From positions 124,001 to 188,000 of the forward strand of contig CALSLT010000001.1 in the NCBI GenBank assembly GCA_943787265.1: 64,000 bases of DNA. The letters are read 5' to 3'. Position numbers and translations under genes: made by a program. How positions within the stretch are numbered: the first letter of the stretch is position 1; every line of letters starts with the position of its first letter. Positions 37,507 to 46,225 of the stretch are shown here, in pieces. This DNA comes from an uncultured Planctomycetaceae bacterium (GTDB taxonomy: Bacteria; Planctomycetota; Planctomycetia; Planctomycetales; Planctomycetaceae). The notes under the pieces are model-generated. The model worked only from the letters and a program-made list of their open reading frames with translations, searched no databases and had not been told where the DNA came from.

Positions 37507-38499
37507 ATGGCCACAATTCAGGACATCGCCAATCGAGCAAACGTCTCGAAGAGCACCGTCTCGCGGGTTCTTAATAAGAGCTCCGTCGTTGAAAACGGCA
37601 AACGCGAGGCTGTCATTCGTGCTATGGAAGCATTGGATTACCGACCAAGCGTCATCGCCCAGAGCCTCGCTGGCGGGAAGTCGATGACGATCGGAATCGT
37701 GACACAGAACATCGGAAGTCCATTCACCGACACAATTGCTCAGGGAGTGATCTCAGGGCTTGCTGGCACTGGATACTCGCCCATCTTTGTCGACGGCCAG
37801 TGGCAACAAAGCGCGGAAAGCGAAGTCATTCGCACTCTGCTCGGGCGAAACGTCGATGGGCTCGTCCTGATCGGCGGGCACATCCCGACTGAAGACATCA
37901 ATAAGTTACGAACTCAACTGCCAACGATCGCGATCGCACGTGAACTGGATGGCTGGGACAGCCAGTGCATTCATGTGGACAACGAGGACGCTGGCTTTCG
38001 AGCAACTAAACATCTGCTCGACTTCGGCCACCGCGACATCGCCATGATTTGCGGCATCAAAGAACACCCGGACGCCAGCAACCGCTTCAAAGGTTACTCA
38101 CGGGCTCTGGCGGCCGCTGGAATCATTCCTTCATCGGAGCTGGTCTATCAGGGCGATTTCAGTGCTCAGTCAGGCGTCCTTGCTGTGAATTCGTGGCTTG
38201 CAAGCGGCACTCACTTCAGTGCGATCTTTGCAGCAAACGACATGGTTGCCTTTGGTGCAAGACTCGCATTGCATCGGCACGGCATTCGAGTCCCCGACGA
38301 TGTGTCAATCATCGGTTTCGATGACCAGGCCGAATCCGCCTTCATGACACCACCTTTAACAACAATGAGACAACCGGCTGCTGAAATGGGAGCCGCTGGA
38401 GCAGCAGCAATCACTCAGTTAATCGCCGGGGAATCGCCCGAACTACCCGAGCTCGCCATCGAGTTGCAGATAAGGGAATCCGTGGCACGTCTTCGATAG
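37507..38499 (+). CDS. LacI family transcriptional regulator of the glucan locus
   Basis: This 330-residue regulator has an N-terminal helix-turn-helix and hinge (ATIQDIANRANVSKSTVSRV, LNKSSVV, YRPSVIAQSLAGGKS) and a periplasmic-binding-protein-like effector domain (IGIVTQNIGSPFTDTIAQGV, VDGLVLIGGHIP, HRDIAMICG, AIFAANDMVAFGARLALH, VPDDVSIIGFDDQAESAF). It is divergent from the symporter-phosphorylase-GH16 operon, with three CCGGT-centred palindromes between, so it very probably represses that operon and itself; the inducer is probably a glucan oligosaccharide or product. ATG at 37507 is preferred over a TTG at 37486 because the HTH starts immediately after it. Confidence 0.93.
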   Translation: MATIQDIANRANVSKSTVSRVLNKSSVVENGKREAVIRAMEALDYRPSVIAQSLAGGKSMTIGIVTQNIGSPFTDTIAQGVISGLAGTGYSPIFVDGQWQQSAESEVIRTLLGRNVDGLVLIGGHIPTEDINKLRTQLPTIAIARELDGWDSQCIHVDNEDAGFRATKHLLDFGHRDIAMICGIKEHPDASNRFKGYSRALAAAGIIPSSELVYQGDFSAQSGVLAVNSWLASGTHFSAIFAANDMVAFGARLALHRHGIRVPDDVSIIGFDDQAESAFMTPPLTTMRQPAAEMGAAGAAAITQLIAGESPELPELAIELQIRESVARLR

Positions 38500-38683
38500 A
38501 CAGGGTGCCTCACCTGAAACAGGGCGTTGCGGAAACGCTCCACAAAACTGACATCCATTTCCTCCCGTGCTCATCGCTGATCTGCACCGCGACAAATATT
38601 GAGACACCGTAGACGAGACACGCCGATTTTTTCGCCGTTCCGTTTTATTACTTCTGGCCCCTTTAAAAGTTAAGAGACAGACA

Positions 38684-38860
38684 ATGCTTCGATTCCTTCA
38701 CGCCAAAATTTTCCTTCTTGCGCTCGCCATCATCCCTGGATGCGGTGGCGGGCCGCCAGCTGAAGCAACCGGCGAAGCTGTGCCCGCTGACTACGGCGAA
38801 CAACAGGCAGCAGCCCAGCAGAAGGCAATGGAAGAAGCCATGAAAAATCAACGCCGGTAG
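38684..38860 (+). CDS. Small lipoprotein (58 residues)
   Basis: ATG at 38684 opens a 58-codon frame: basic start MLRFLHAKIF, hydrophobic LLALAIIPGC with a lipobox cysteine at residue 20, then GGGPPAEATG and a charged, Gln/Glu-rich tail (YGEQQAAAQQKAMEEAMKNQ) likely to be helical. Tiny lipoproteins of this kind are often found just before DUF1559 genes in planctomycetes. It lies between the LacI regulator and the DUF1559 gene and is followed by a hairpin terminator. Function unknown. Confidence 0.72.
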   Translation: MLRFLHAKIFLLALAIIPGCGGGPPAEATGEAVPADYGEQQAAAQQKAMEEAMKNQRR

Positions 38861-38872
38861 CTACCGGATTTC

Positions 38873-38911
38873 AGACTGGACTTCGAATTAGTCTCGGTGT
38901 CCAGTCTTTCT
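38873..38911 (+). terminator. Hairpin terminator after the small lipoprotein
   Basis: AGACTGGAC (38873-38881) pairs with GTCCAGTCT (38899-38907), loop 17 bases, followed by TTCT. The loop is long and the T-run short, so efficiency is doubtful. Confidence 0.5.
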
Positions 38912-39001
38912 GATCGCGAGCAGATTCATATCAAGATGGAGCCCAACGTGGCCTTGATGTGGTGCTTCATTTCTTTTCTTTGTTGAAACAGGAGATTCAA
39001 G

Positions 39002-40078
39002 ATGTTGAAGACTCGGAGACGACGAGCGAAGCTCGGCTTCACGCTTATCGAATTGCTGGTGGTTATCGCCATTATCGCAATTCTGGTTGCCCTTCTATTG
39101 CCAGCTGTACAGCAGGCACGAGAGGCCGCACGCCGCTCGCAATGCAAAGCAAACTTGAAACAGTTGGCTTTGGGATTACACAACTACCACGACGTTTACA
39201 CGAGCTTTCCACCACTGTTTGTTGGTGGATGGGTCGGCGGACCTGGCGACGGAAGCCTCGACAATCGCTGGTTAATCAGCGCGACGACGGCCGTTTTGCC
39301 ATACATCGATCAAGCAGGAATGTTCAATCAACTTGAAAACGACAGGAATGCGGCCGGAGGCAACAACCTGGCTCACCCTTGGGACGCCAACTATCAACCG
39401 TGGCGAATGAACCTGCCTTCAATGATTTGCCCTTCTGATACGCTTGCTCCAAGTGCCACTGGCAAGGCCAACTACCGATACAGCACGGGGCGATACAATC
39501 ATAGAATGAGACAGATCAATGACCGCTACGCCTGGGGCGGATCACGCGTTGACGGCATCTTCGGCGTGGCTGAAGGAAAAAAGATTCGCGACATTCTTGA
39601 CGGCACAAGCAACACGATCATGATCGGTGAACGAGCGCAAGGAAACGAACTCCGACAGGAAGTAATTGGCGGTGTCGGAATCAGCGGGTCTCTCAGTGAC
39701 GGCGGAGGCGGTGGAGTCACCGCTGGAAATATTCAGACGATGATCAACGACTGCAAAGCTACCGCTGCACCGAATGGTACTCTCTACAATCCAGGTCAAT
39801 TTGCCTCACTCGAATACCCGGGGGGACGTTGGGCAGACGGACGAACGTACTTTTCCAGTATCCAGACGACGATTACTCCCAATGGGCCGTCCTGCATTGG
39901 TGGTGGCGGAGGCTGGGATGGAGATTACGCATTGATGACAGCGACAAGCCGACATGTGGGCGGTGCCCACATGGGCCTTGCAGACGGAGCCGTTCGCTTT
40001 ATTGGCGAGAATATTGATGAGGCTCTCTACCAGGGACTTGGCTCTACAGCGGGCTCAGAAGACGTCGGAGACTTCTAG
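39002..40078 (+). CDS. DUF1559 domain-containing pseudopilin-like protein
   Basis: This 358-residue protein has a type IV pilin/type II secretion N-terminus: [20 protein letters not shown], with prepilin-peptidase site Gly12-Phe13 and Glu5 of the mature chain (Glu17). After [20 protein letters not shown] comes the DUF1559 (SBP_bac_10-like) body with [33 protein letters not shown] and the C-terminal H-x-[16 protein letters not shown] pattern. The family is massively expanded in planctomycetes and thought to build extracellular fibres or capture macromolecules. Its place between the LacI regulator and the GH17 region suggests a role in glucan capture; that is inference. Confidence 0.93.
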   Translation: MLKTRRRRAKLGFTLIELLVVIAIIAILVALLLPAVQQAREAARRSQCKANLKQLALGLHNYHDVYTSFPPLFVGGWVGGPGDGSLDNRWLISATTAVLPYIDQAGMFNQLENDRNAAGGNNLAHPWDANYQPWRMNLPSMICPSDTLAPSATGKANYRYSTGRYNHRMRQINDRYAWGGSRVDGIFGVAEGKKIRDILDGTSNTIMIGERAQGNELRQEVIGGVGISGSLSDGGGGGVTAGNIQTMINDCKATAAPNGTLYNPGQFASLEYPGGRWADGRTYFSSIQTTITPNGPSCIGGGGGWDGDYALMTATSRHVGGAHMGLADGAVRFIGENIDEALYQGLGSTAGSEDVGDF

Positions 40079-40110
40079 GCCATTCGTCCGTCACCGAAAG
40101 TAAGAAGTCA

Positions 40111-40154
40111 CAGTCGGGGAGACTCTCAATTCACGGAGTTTCTCCGGCTGCTTT
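40111..40154 (+). terminator. Intrinsic terminator after the DUF1559 gene
   Basis: A 14- to 15-base stem including G.T pairs (40111-40125 with 40136-40150), a 10-base loop and then CTTTCATTT. It separates the DUF1559 gene from the membrane-protein gene. Confidence 0.6.
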
Positions 40155-40294
40155 CATTTAGACGTCGTCGTTGCTCAAATGAACGGGCCAGTTTCATTTG
40201 ATATGAGAGCAGATCGGCACGCGAAGTGCTTCAATGCCTTGCCATGAGACACACGTTGTCTCTGTCTCTGAATTTTTGAGGAAGCTTGTCGGAA

Positions 40295-41056
40295 ATGAAT
40301 GATCCAATGCCTGCGACATCAGAAAATGCAACTGTTGATGAAGTCTCAAAGACAGCAACTGACTTACATCCGACAATTCGAGTCATTGGGATGATTCTGG
40401 GCTCCATTGCGGCCACTGCCGTTTGCTATTCCGTTGTTGCCGGCATTGGCGAAGTCTACCCGACGCCTCCAGAGGTTCTTAACCTTGGCGGACGCCCGAC
40501 TGAAGCAGAACTTGCGGCAGCGCGCGCGGCGCAACGAGTCGCCAGTTCAGGTAATGCAATGGTCTGGCTGGGAATTTGTGGGGCCGTGCTGGGTGGAATT
40601 CTGTCGCTTTCAAATGGCCTGCTCCAGCGTGCAGGAGCGAAAGCTTTAATCGGTGCCGTGACCGGAATAATTGCAGGGGGAGGATTAGGAGCCCTGTCTG
40701 GCAAGCTGGCAATTGCATACCACGCATCCGTTTCGGCGACTTTACTCGGCGCAACTTCAAATGCCGAACAGCAATTTATGATGATGCATGGAATGACTTG
40801 GGGGCTAATCGGACTCGGAGTTGGTCTGGGATGCGGATTGAGTCGCCGGACAGTTGACGCAAAACAGGTCATCCTGTTGATCATCGTCGCTGGAGTAATG
40901 GGGTGTGTCGCAGGCGGAGTTTATCCAATCATCGCCGGTGTCGCGGCTCCCCTGGTGAGTTCGGCACTACCTGTCGCACCAGCGGGAGTGTCCAGAGCGA
41001 TCTGGATGGGACTCGCATCATCGTTGATAGCAATCGGGGTCGGTCGAGCCAGTTAA
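40295..41056 (+). CDS. Polytopic membrane protein of unknown function
   Basis: This 253-residue Gly/Ala-rich protein has about six hydrophobic segments: IGMILGSIAATAVCYSVVAG, MVWLGICGAVLGGILSLSNG, ALIGAVTGIIAGGGLGALSG, MTWGLIGLGVGLGCGL, VILLIIVAGVMGCVAGGVYP and MGLASSLIAIGVG. Glycine-zipper-like repeats are conspicuous. The first loop holds EVYPTPPEVLNLGGRPTEAE. I recognise no family. The ATG at 40295 was chosen over TTG at 40286, although GAGGAAGC lies closer to the TTG. It precedes the large TPR/FG-GAP gene on the same strand, 192 bases away. Confidence 0.7.
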   Translation: MNDPMPATSENATVDEVSKTATDLHPTIRVIGMILGSIAATAVCYSVVAGIGEVYPTPPEVLNLGGRPTEAELAAARAAQRVASSGNAMVWLGICGAVLGGILSLSNGLLQRAGAKALIGAVTGIIAGGGLGALSGKLAIAYHASVSATLLGATSNAEQQFMMMHGMTWGLIGLGVGLGCGLSRRTVDAKQVILLIIVAGVMGCVAGGVYPIIAGVAAPLVSSALPVAPAGVSRAIWMGLASSLIAIGVGRAS

Positions 41057-41248
41057 TTCAGCATGAGCGAGACTCATCGTTAGCTCCAAAAACGATGACA
41101 AACCTTGGACTGCCACGGCCTTCGAACAACGCATCCACTCGTTCGGGCACGGCATGTTCCGCGAGAAGACATCCCACTGTAGCCAGCAACTCACTGCGCG
41201 GATTCCTGTTCGCAATCTTCGGAATCAATGTCACCAGGAACTTTGCTG

Positions 41249-44209
41249 ATGACTCAGCACACGCCACCCGACAGTCCAGATGACGCACAGCCATCGCGTT
41301 GGCCGCGTGTTGTGATGCTGCTCTGTGTGGTGAGTTGCGGAATCGGAGCGACGGTATGGTGGCAGTCTCGCCCGAAGGCTGCTGACTTTCTGCGACGCGC
41401 GCAGGTTTCACTGCAAACCTCAGACTTCGAAGCATCATTACTTGCAGTCGAAGAAGCCATTCGACTGGGTGACGACAGCGCGACATCGCGTTTACTCGCC
41501 GGTGAAGCCGCCCTGCGATTGGGAAAGCGGTCCGAGGCACTGATTCACTTTGAAAACGTGAACGACGACGCTGGCCCCGAAAGCCTGGCGGCCCGCCTGT
41601 CGTCAGCCTCGATCATGATCCACATGCATCAGATCGGCCACGCCGAAGAACAGCTTCGTCGAGCACTGTCGATCGACTATAGCAATGAGCAAGTTCATCG
41701 CCTCTTGTCTGACTCACTGGGAATTCAAGGCCGCCGCTGGGAATCTGTCCCGCATCTCCTGCATGGCATCCGTCAGGGCGACATAAACCTGCAAAGCCTG
41801 TGCTACCTTGCCGACACGGATCGAACTGTAGAACTTTCAGAAGAGCAACTGGCGGCGATCGTCAAGTCGGATAACCCAAAATGCTGGCTGGGAGCAGCTT
41901 GCGTTGCCGTCGCGTATCGTAAGTTTGAGCGGGCTGAAGAACTGCTTAGGAAAGCAATTGCAACTTCCCCCGATTTGAGCGAAGCACACGCCCGGCTTGG
42001 AAAGATTCTACTCAGTCAAAGTGACGAGTCGCTGATGGAAGAATGGAATGCCAATCTGCCTGGCGGGGCCGAAGCGTTTCCCGGCATCTGGTTTACCCGG
42101 TCACAATGGTGTCTCAAAGCAAAACTGCACGAGCAGGCTGCTGCCTGTCTTTATCGCACGTTGACGATCAATTCGAGTCACTCAGCAGCCAACCATCAAA
42201 TGGCACATGTACTTTCGGTCCTTGGACGACCGAATGATGCGGAGCCGTTTCGGCAACGCGGGCAAAAGCTGTCTCGCCTGGCCACATTGGCTAACGAAGT
42301 TTATTTGGGCGACTCACGATCTGCTAAGTTGAAAGAAGCCGCAGAGCTCGTCGAGTCGCTAGGTCGAATTCATGAAGCTCTTGGTTGGGCGGTGGCTGCG
42401 AAATTCGAACACCCGCGTGAATCATGGCCCGTCGCAATGCAGCAACGTTTGGATAAAAGCCTTAACACTGCCAGTTTCAGCTTTCCGATTCCTCAGCCTT
42501 CACCGGCCAAACGTCTCGATTTTTCGCATATCACCTGGTCCCCGCCGGGTACCAGCAATTCGGCAGCCTCAGACTCTTCCAACAACTTTTCGCCAGCTTC
42601 ATTTCGTGACGTGACGGCTGCGGCGGGGATCGACTTCAGGTACGAAAATGCCGAGGACCTCACGACCGACGGCCGCCTGATGTTTGAATATACCGGCGGA
42701 GGCGTTGGAGTTCTGGACTATGACCATGATGGTTGGCCCGATCTATACTTTACACAAGCCGGATCGCTGCCCCCGTTTCAGCAGCAGACACAGGCGACCG
42801 ATGCGCTGTATCGAAATCTGGCTGATCGTCAATTCGTCGATGTAAGTTCGGCAGCACATCTGCGGGACTTCGGTTTTGGCCAGGGCATGGCGGCTGGCGA
42901 TGTCAACAACGACGGCTTCGCAGATCTATACGTCGCCAATATCGACGGCAACAAACTCTATCTCAATCTTGGAGACGGCACTTTTGAGGACGTCACCCGA
43001 GAATCCGGAATTGGACATGAGTACTGGACGACCAGTGTCGCGATCGCCGATCTCGACGGTGACTCGGTGCCGGACATTTATGATGTAACATTCCTCAGCG
43101 ACGAAGACGTGTTCGACCGAGTCTGTGAAGAAGATGGCGTGGCTCGTTCATGTGCACCGGCTGGTTTCGCAGCGGCTGACGACTTCATCTTTCAAGGTAC
43201 CGGAAACGGATCGTTCGACGATGTCTCCGAAGCCGCGGGAATTCGTGCTCCGGATGGTGATGGCCTCGGAATCCTCATCGCGGACTTTGCCGCCAGCGGA
43301 ACACCTTCGATCTTCATTGCTAATGACGGGCGAGCGAACTTCTACTTCACACGCAACACGACAACGCCCGGCGATGTGGTCTTTTCGGAAGACGCACTGA
43401 CGCGCGGTCTCGCATTTGATCGAGACGGCCGCGCTCAGGCATGTATGGGCATCGCGTCATCAGACTTTGACGACGATGGCAACTGGGACCTGTTTGTCAC
43501 CAACTTTTTCAATGAGTCAAACACGGTCTACACGCAGTTCTCAGGTGAAATATTCGGCGATAGTTCACAGCAGTCAGGAATCCGCGAATCAAGCCTCAGC
43601 ATGCTTGGTTTCGGCACACAAGCGATCGACGGTGAACTCGACGGCCTTGAAGATCTGATCGTGGGCAATGGGCACGTCGACGACTTCGAGCACAAAGACA
43701 TCCCCTATCGAATGCCGCTGGAATACTACCGCAACACCGGCAAAGCAAACTTCAAGCAGCCACCGCCCAGCCAGACTGGAACCGTGTTCGAACAACCAAT
43801 GTTGAGCCGCAGTATGGCCATTATCGATTGGAACAATGATGGACGTGCCGAAGTCGCGATCTCGCGGCTGGACGATCCCGTCATGCTTCTGGAAAACACG
43901 ACAGCGAAACCGGGCGAGTTTCTCGCCGTCCAGATCGTCGGCACACGAAGTTCCCGAGACGCCACAACAGCTCGCCTCGTGGCAACCGTCAACGGCCGCC
44001 AGATCGTACGTCAGTTCACAGCAGGCGATGGCTACCAATCATCTAATCAGAAACAGGTCGTCTTTGGCCTTGGCACTGATGATCTTGTTCAGGAACTGAT
44101 CGTCCAATGGCCAGGCGGGCAATCGCAGAAGTTCACGAATATCGCAGCAGGCCAGACGATCATCCTGCGGGAAGAAGACCCGACCGTGTGGTCAGTCAAC
44201 GCTCGCTGA
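41249..44209 (+). CDS. TPR, FG-GAP/VCBS and ASPIC-UnbV protein (CRTAC1-like)
   Basis: This 986-residue protein has an N-terminal membrane anchor (VVMLLCVVSCGIGATVWW) and tetratricopeptide-like helices (about 45-370, e.g. AEELLRKAIATSPDLSEAHA). A seven-bladed FG-GAP/VCBS propeller follows with calcium-loop motifs (DYDHDGWPDLYF, DVNNDGFADLYV, DLDGDSVPDIYD, DFDDDGNWDLFV, DWNNDGRAEVAI). It ends in an ASPIC/UnbV domain (FTAGDGYQSSNQKQVVFGLG, LIVQWPGGQSQKF). It is a paralogue of the gene at 46.2-49.1 kb, and the two flank GH17. Probable role: envelope-anchored binding or scaffold protein for glucan; inferred from context. Confidence 0.87.
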   Translation: MTQHTPPDSPDDAQPSRWPRVVMLLCVVSCGIGATVWWQSRPKAADFLRRAQVSLQTSDFEASLLAVEEAIRLGDDSATSRLLAGEAALRLGKRSEALIHFENVNDDAGPESLAARLSSASIMIHMHQIGHAEEQLRRALSIDYSNEQVHRLLSDSLGIQGRRWESVPHLLHGIRQGDINLQSLCYLADTDRTVELSEEQLAAIVKSDNPKCWLGAACVAVAYRKFERAEELLRKAIATSPDLSEAHARLGKILLSQSDESLMEEWNANLPGGAEAFPGIWFTRSQWCLKAKLHEQAAACLYRTLTINSSHSAANHQMAHVLSVLGRPNDAEPFRQRGQKLSRLATLANEVYLGDSRSAKLKEAAELVESLGRIHEALGWAVAAKFEHPRESWPVAMQQRLDKSLNTASFSFPIPQPSPAKRLDFSHITWSPPGTSNSAASDSSNNFSPASFRDVTAAAGIDFRYENAEDLTTDGRLMFEYTGGGVGVLDYDHDGWPDLYFTQAGSLPPFQQQTQATDALYRNLADRQFVDVSSAAHLRDFGFGQGMAAGDVNNDGFADLYVANIDGNKLYLNLGDGTFEDVTRESGIGHEYWTTSVAIADLDGDSVPDIYDVTFLSDEDVFDRVCEEDGVARSCAPAGFAAADDFIFQGTGNGSFDDVSEAAGIRAPDGDGLGILIADFAASGTPSIFIANDGRANFYFTRNTTTPGDVVFSEDALTRGLAFDRDGRAQACMGIASSDFDDDGNWDLFVTNFFNESNTVYTQFSGEIFGDSSQQSGIRESSLSMLGFGTQAIDGELDGLEDLIVGNGHVDDFEHKDIPYRMPLEYYRNTGKANFKQPPPSQTGTVFEQPMLSRSMAIIDWNNDGRAEVAISRLDDPVMLLENTTAKPGEFLAVQIVGTRSSRDATTARLVATVNGRQIVRQFTAGDGYQSSNQKQVVFGLGTDDLVQELIVQWPGGQSQKFTNIAAGQTIILREEDPTVWSVNAR

Positions 44210-44291
44210 TCTGTCAGCCATTCTGCATAGAGCTCAGCGTTTCGTTAATTCACCAGGTCAGAACGACCTCTTCATACCACAGAGACACACA

Positions 44292-46172
44292 ATGAGAACG
44301 AATATTTATTCCGGCTTCGCAGTCATTGCGACAACCATGATCGCCGTACTTTGTGGTTGCGGACAGAGTCCCGAAGTCTCCGACGTGAGCGAATCGACGA
44401 CTCCAGCGACCGTCACCCAGACAGAACAGACGCCAGCCCCCGGGAATGGCATTCTCGGTAACCCCGACTACGTCGCGTTCTCATACGGAGGCTATCGGAA
44501 GTCCACACGCGACGATGTTCCGACGGTAGCACAGCTCAAAGAGGACATGCAGATTTTGTCCGCGATGGGTGTCAAACTGCTGAGAACATACAACACTCAG
44601 CAATACACGCATGCAGCCAACTTACTCGAAGCCATCGAGCAGTTGCGGAAAGAAGATTCCGATTTCGAGATGTGCGTGATGCTGGGAGCATGGATTGATT
44701 GCGACGGTGCCTGGACCGACGCCCCGAATCACGATGCGGAAGACCTCGAGAACAACACGGCCGAGATCGACGCGGCGGTCGCACTGGCAAATAAGTACCC
44801 GAAGACGGTAAAGATGATCGCCGTTGGCAACGAGGCAATGGTCCATTGGGCAACGACTTACTTTGTAAAACCTGCCGTCATTCTGAAATGGGTCAATCAT
44901 CTGCAAAGATTGAAAGCGTCCGGTGAGCTGCCTGCTGATGTGTGGGTTACGAGTTCGGATAACTTTGCATCATGGGGAGGCGGCGACGCGAGCTATCGAA
45001 ACAGCGATCTGGAAAGCTTGATTGAGGCGGTTGATTTCGTCTCACTTCATACTTACCCGTTTCACGACACTCACTACCAATCTGCATTCTGGGTTGCTCC
45101 GTCCAGCGAATCAGGATTGTCCGCAAAAGAAAAAGCGGAAGCAGCCATCGAACGGGCAAAATCTAAAGCGATCTCGCAATACCAGAACACGTTGACCTAT
45201 ATCAAGGCGCTCGGGCTCAACAAGCCAATTCACATCGGAGAAACTGGCTGGGCATCAGTTGCCGCTTCGCTCTACGGAGCGACTGGCTCGCAAGCGGCTG
45301 ATGAATACAAAGCAAAGCTATTCTATGACGCTACGCGAACATGGACAGAAGAAGCTGGCATGTCCTGCTTCTACTTCGAAGCCTTCGACGAAAAGTGGAA
45401 AGACCCGAACGATCCAGATGGCTCAGAAAATCATTTCGGGCTAATCGACATCAACGGTCGGGCCAAGTACGTGCTCTGGGACAAAGTCGACGCGGGCGTC
45501 TTCAACGGCCTGACTCGCAATGGTGTATCCATCACTAAAACCTTCGATGGCGACGAGACCGCGCTGACAGAATCAATCCTGACTGTTCCTGACGAGTCAG
45601 ATCTCGGCAACCTCGCGCTGAAAACAGTCAACGAGCAACGCACACTCGGCGAGCCCGCAACTGAATCAAGTTATGTCATTCTTAACAAGACGATGATCCC
45701 GGACGAATCGAACGACATGACCTATCCCAGTGCCCCGCTGAAGCTGAATGTCTGGGAAGGGACTTGTGGCATGGAAATGCCAAATGACGGCGTGATTCGA
45801 GTAACGACTGGCACCGGCGACTGGTGGGGCTGCGGACTCGAAATCCAAGCAAGTGGCAAAGGAGAAAATCTGTCGACGTTCGAATCCGGTACACTGCATT
45901 TCGAAATCAAAGGCGACACGAAATCACATTTCACTATCGGTTTTCAAACCGGCGTCTACACAGCCGGCACTCAGACGAACAACGCGGTTGCCTTCGGACC
46001 AGATGAAAAACGCGAACTCAGTGAAGAGTGGAAGAAATGGTCCATCCCCATGACGGAACTGATCAGCGGAGCAAATCTGACCGACGTTACCGCGGTTACG
46101 TTCGTGCGAGGTGACCGGCAGCTCGACGGCAAACATATCGAACTAAAAAACCTGTACTTCACGCAGAAGTAA
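44292..46172 (+). CDS. Lipoprotein glycoside hydrolase family 17 with C-terminal beta-sandwich domain
   Basis: This 626-residue protein has a lipobox (MIAVLCGC, Cys23), so it is anchored to the envelope. The GH17 barrel spans about 55-420. The acid/base is Glu181 in MIAVGNEAMVHW and the nucleophile Glu317 in PIHIGETGWASV, with VKLLRTYNTQQYTHAANLLE, VDFVSLHTYPF and FYFEAFDEKWKD as supporting barrel strands. Residues about 465-626 form a carbohydrate-binding-like beta-sandwich (LNVWEGTCGMEMPNDG, TGDWWGCGLEIQ, GTLHFEIKGDTKSHFTIGFQ). GH17 enzymes cleave or transfer beta-1,3-glucan, matching the GH16 and phosphorylase nearby. It follows the TPR/FG-GAP gene by 82 bases and probably shares its transcript. 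Confidence 0.9.
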   Translation: MRTNIYSGFAVIATTMIAVLCGCGQSPEVSDVSESTTPATVTQTEQTPAPGNGILGNPDYVAFSYGGYRKSTRDDVPTVAQLKEDMQILSAMGVKLLRTYNTQQYTHAANLLEAIEQLRKEDSDFEMCVMLGAWIDCDGAWTDAPNHDAEDLENNTAEIDAAVALANKYPKTVKMIAVGNEAMVHWATTYFVKPAVILKWVNHLQRLKASGELPADVWVTSSDNFASWGGGDASYRNSDLESLIEAVDFVSLHTYPFHDTHYQSAFWVAPSSESGLSAKEKAEAAIERAKSKAISQYQNTLTYIKALGLNKPIHIGETGWASVAASLYGATGSQAADEYKAKLFYDATRTWTEEAGMSCFYFEAFDEKWKDPNDPDGSENHFGLIDINGRAKYVLWDKVDAGVFNGLTRNGVSITKTFDGDETALTESILTVPDESDLGNLALKTVNEQRTLGEPATESSYVILNKTMIPDESNDMTYPSAPLKLNVWEGTCGMEMPNDGVIRVTTGTGDWWGCGLEIQASGKGENLSTFESGTLHFEIKGDTKSHFTIGFQTGVYTAGTQTNNAVAFGPDEKRELSEEWKKWSIPMTELISGANLTDVTAVTFVRGDRQLDGKHIELKNLYFTQK

Positions 46173-46194
46173 GAGCAACTCGTCCCGAAGCAAA

Positions 46195-46225
46195 CAGTAG
46201 ATCGCCTATCGCGCGAGATCTACTG
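46195..46225. other. Hairpin between convergent GH17 and FG-GAP genes
   Basis: CAGTAGATC (46195-46203) pairs with GATCTACTG (46217-46225), loop 13 bases, overlapping the minus-strand stop codon. It lacks a T-run on the plus strand and has only TTTGC on the minus, so it may act as a weak bidirectional terminator. Confidence 0.35.

Noticed and set aside
40903..41283. A plus-strand frame bridging the membrane-protein and TPR/FG-GAP genes
   Set aside because: It overlaps the end of a hydrophobic protein in another frame and shows no protein-like pattern.
44256..44272. AGGTC-GACCT mini-hairpin before GH17 as an attenuator
   Set aside because: A 5-bp stem is too short to distinguish from chance and no T-run follows.
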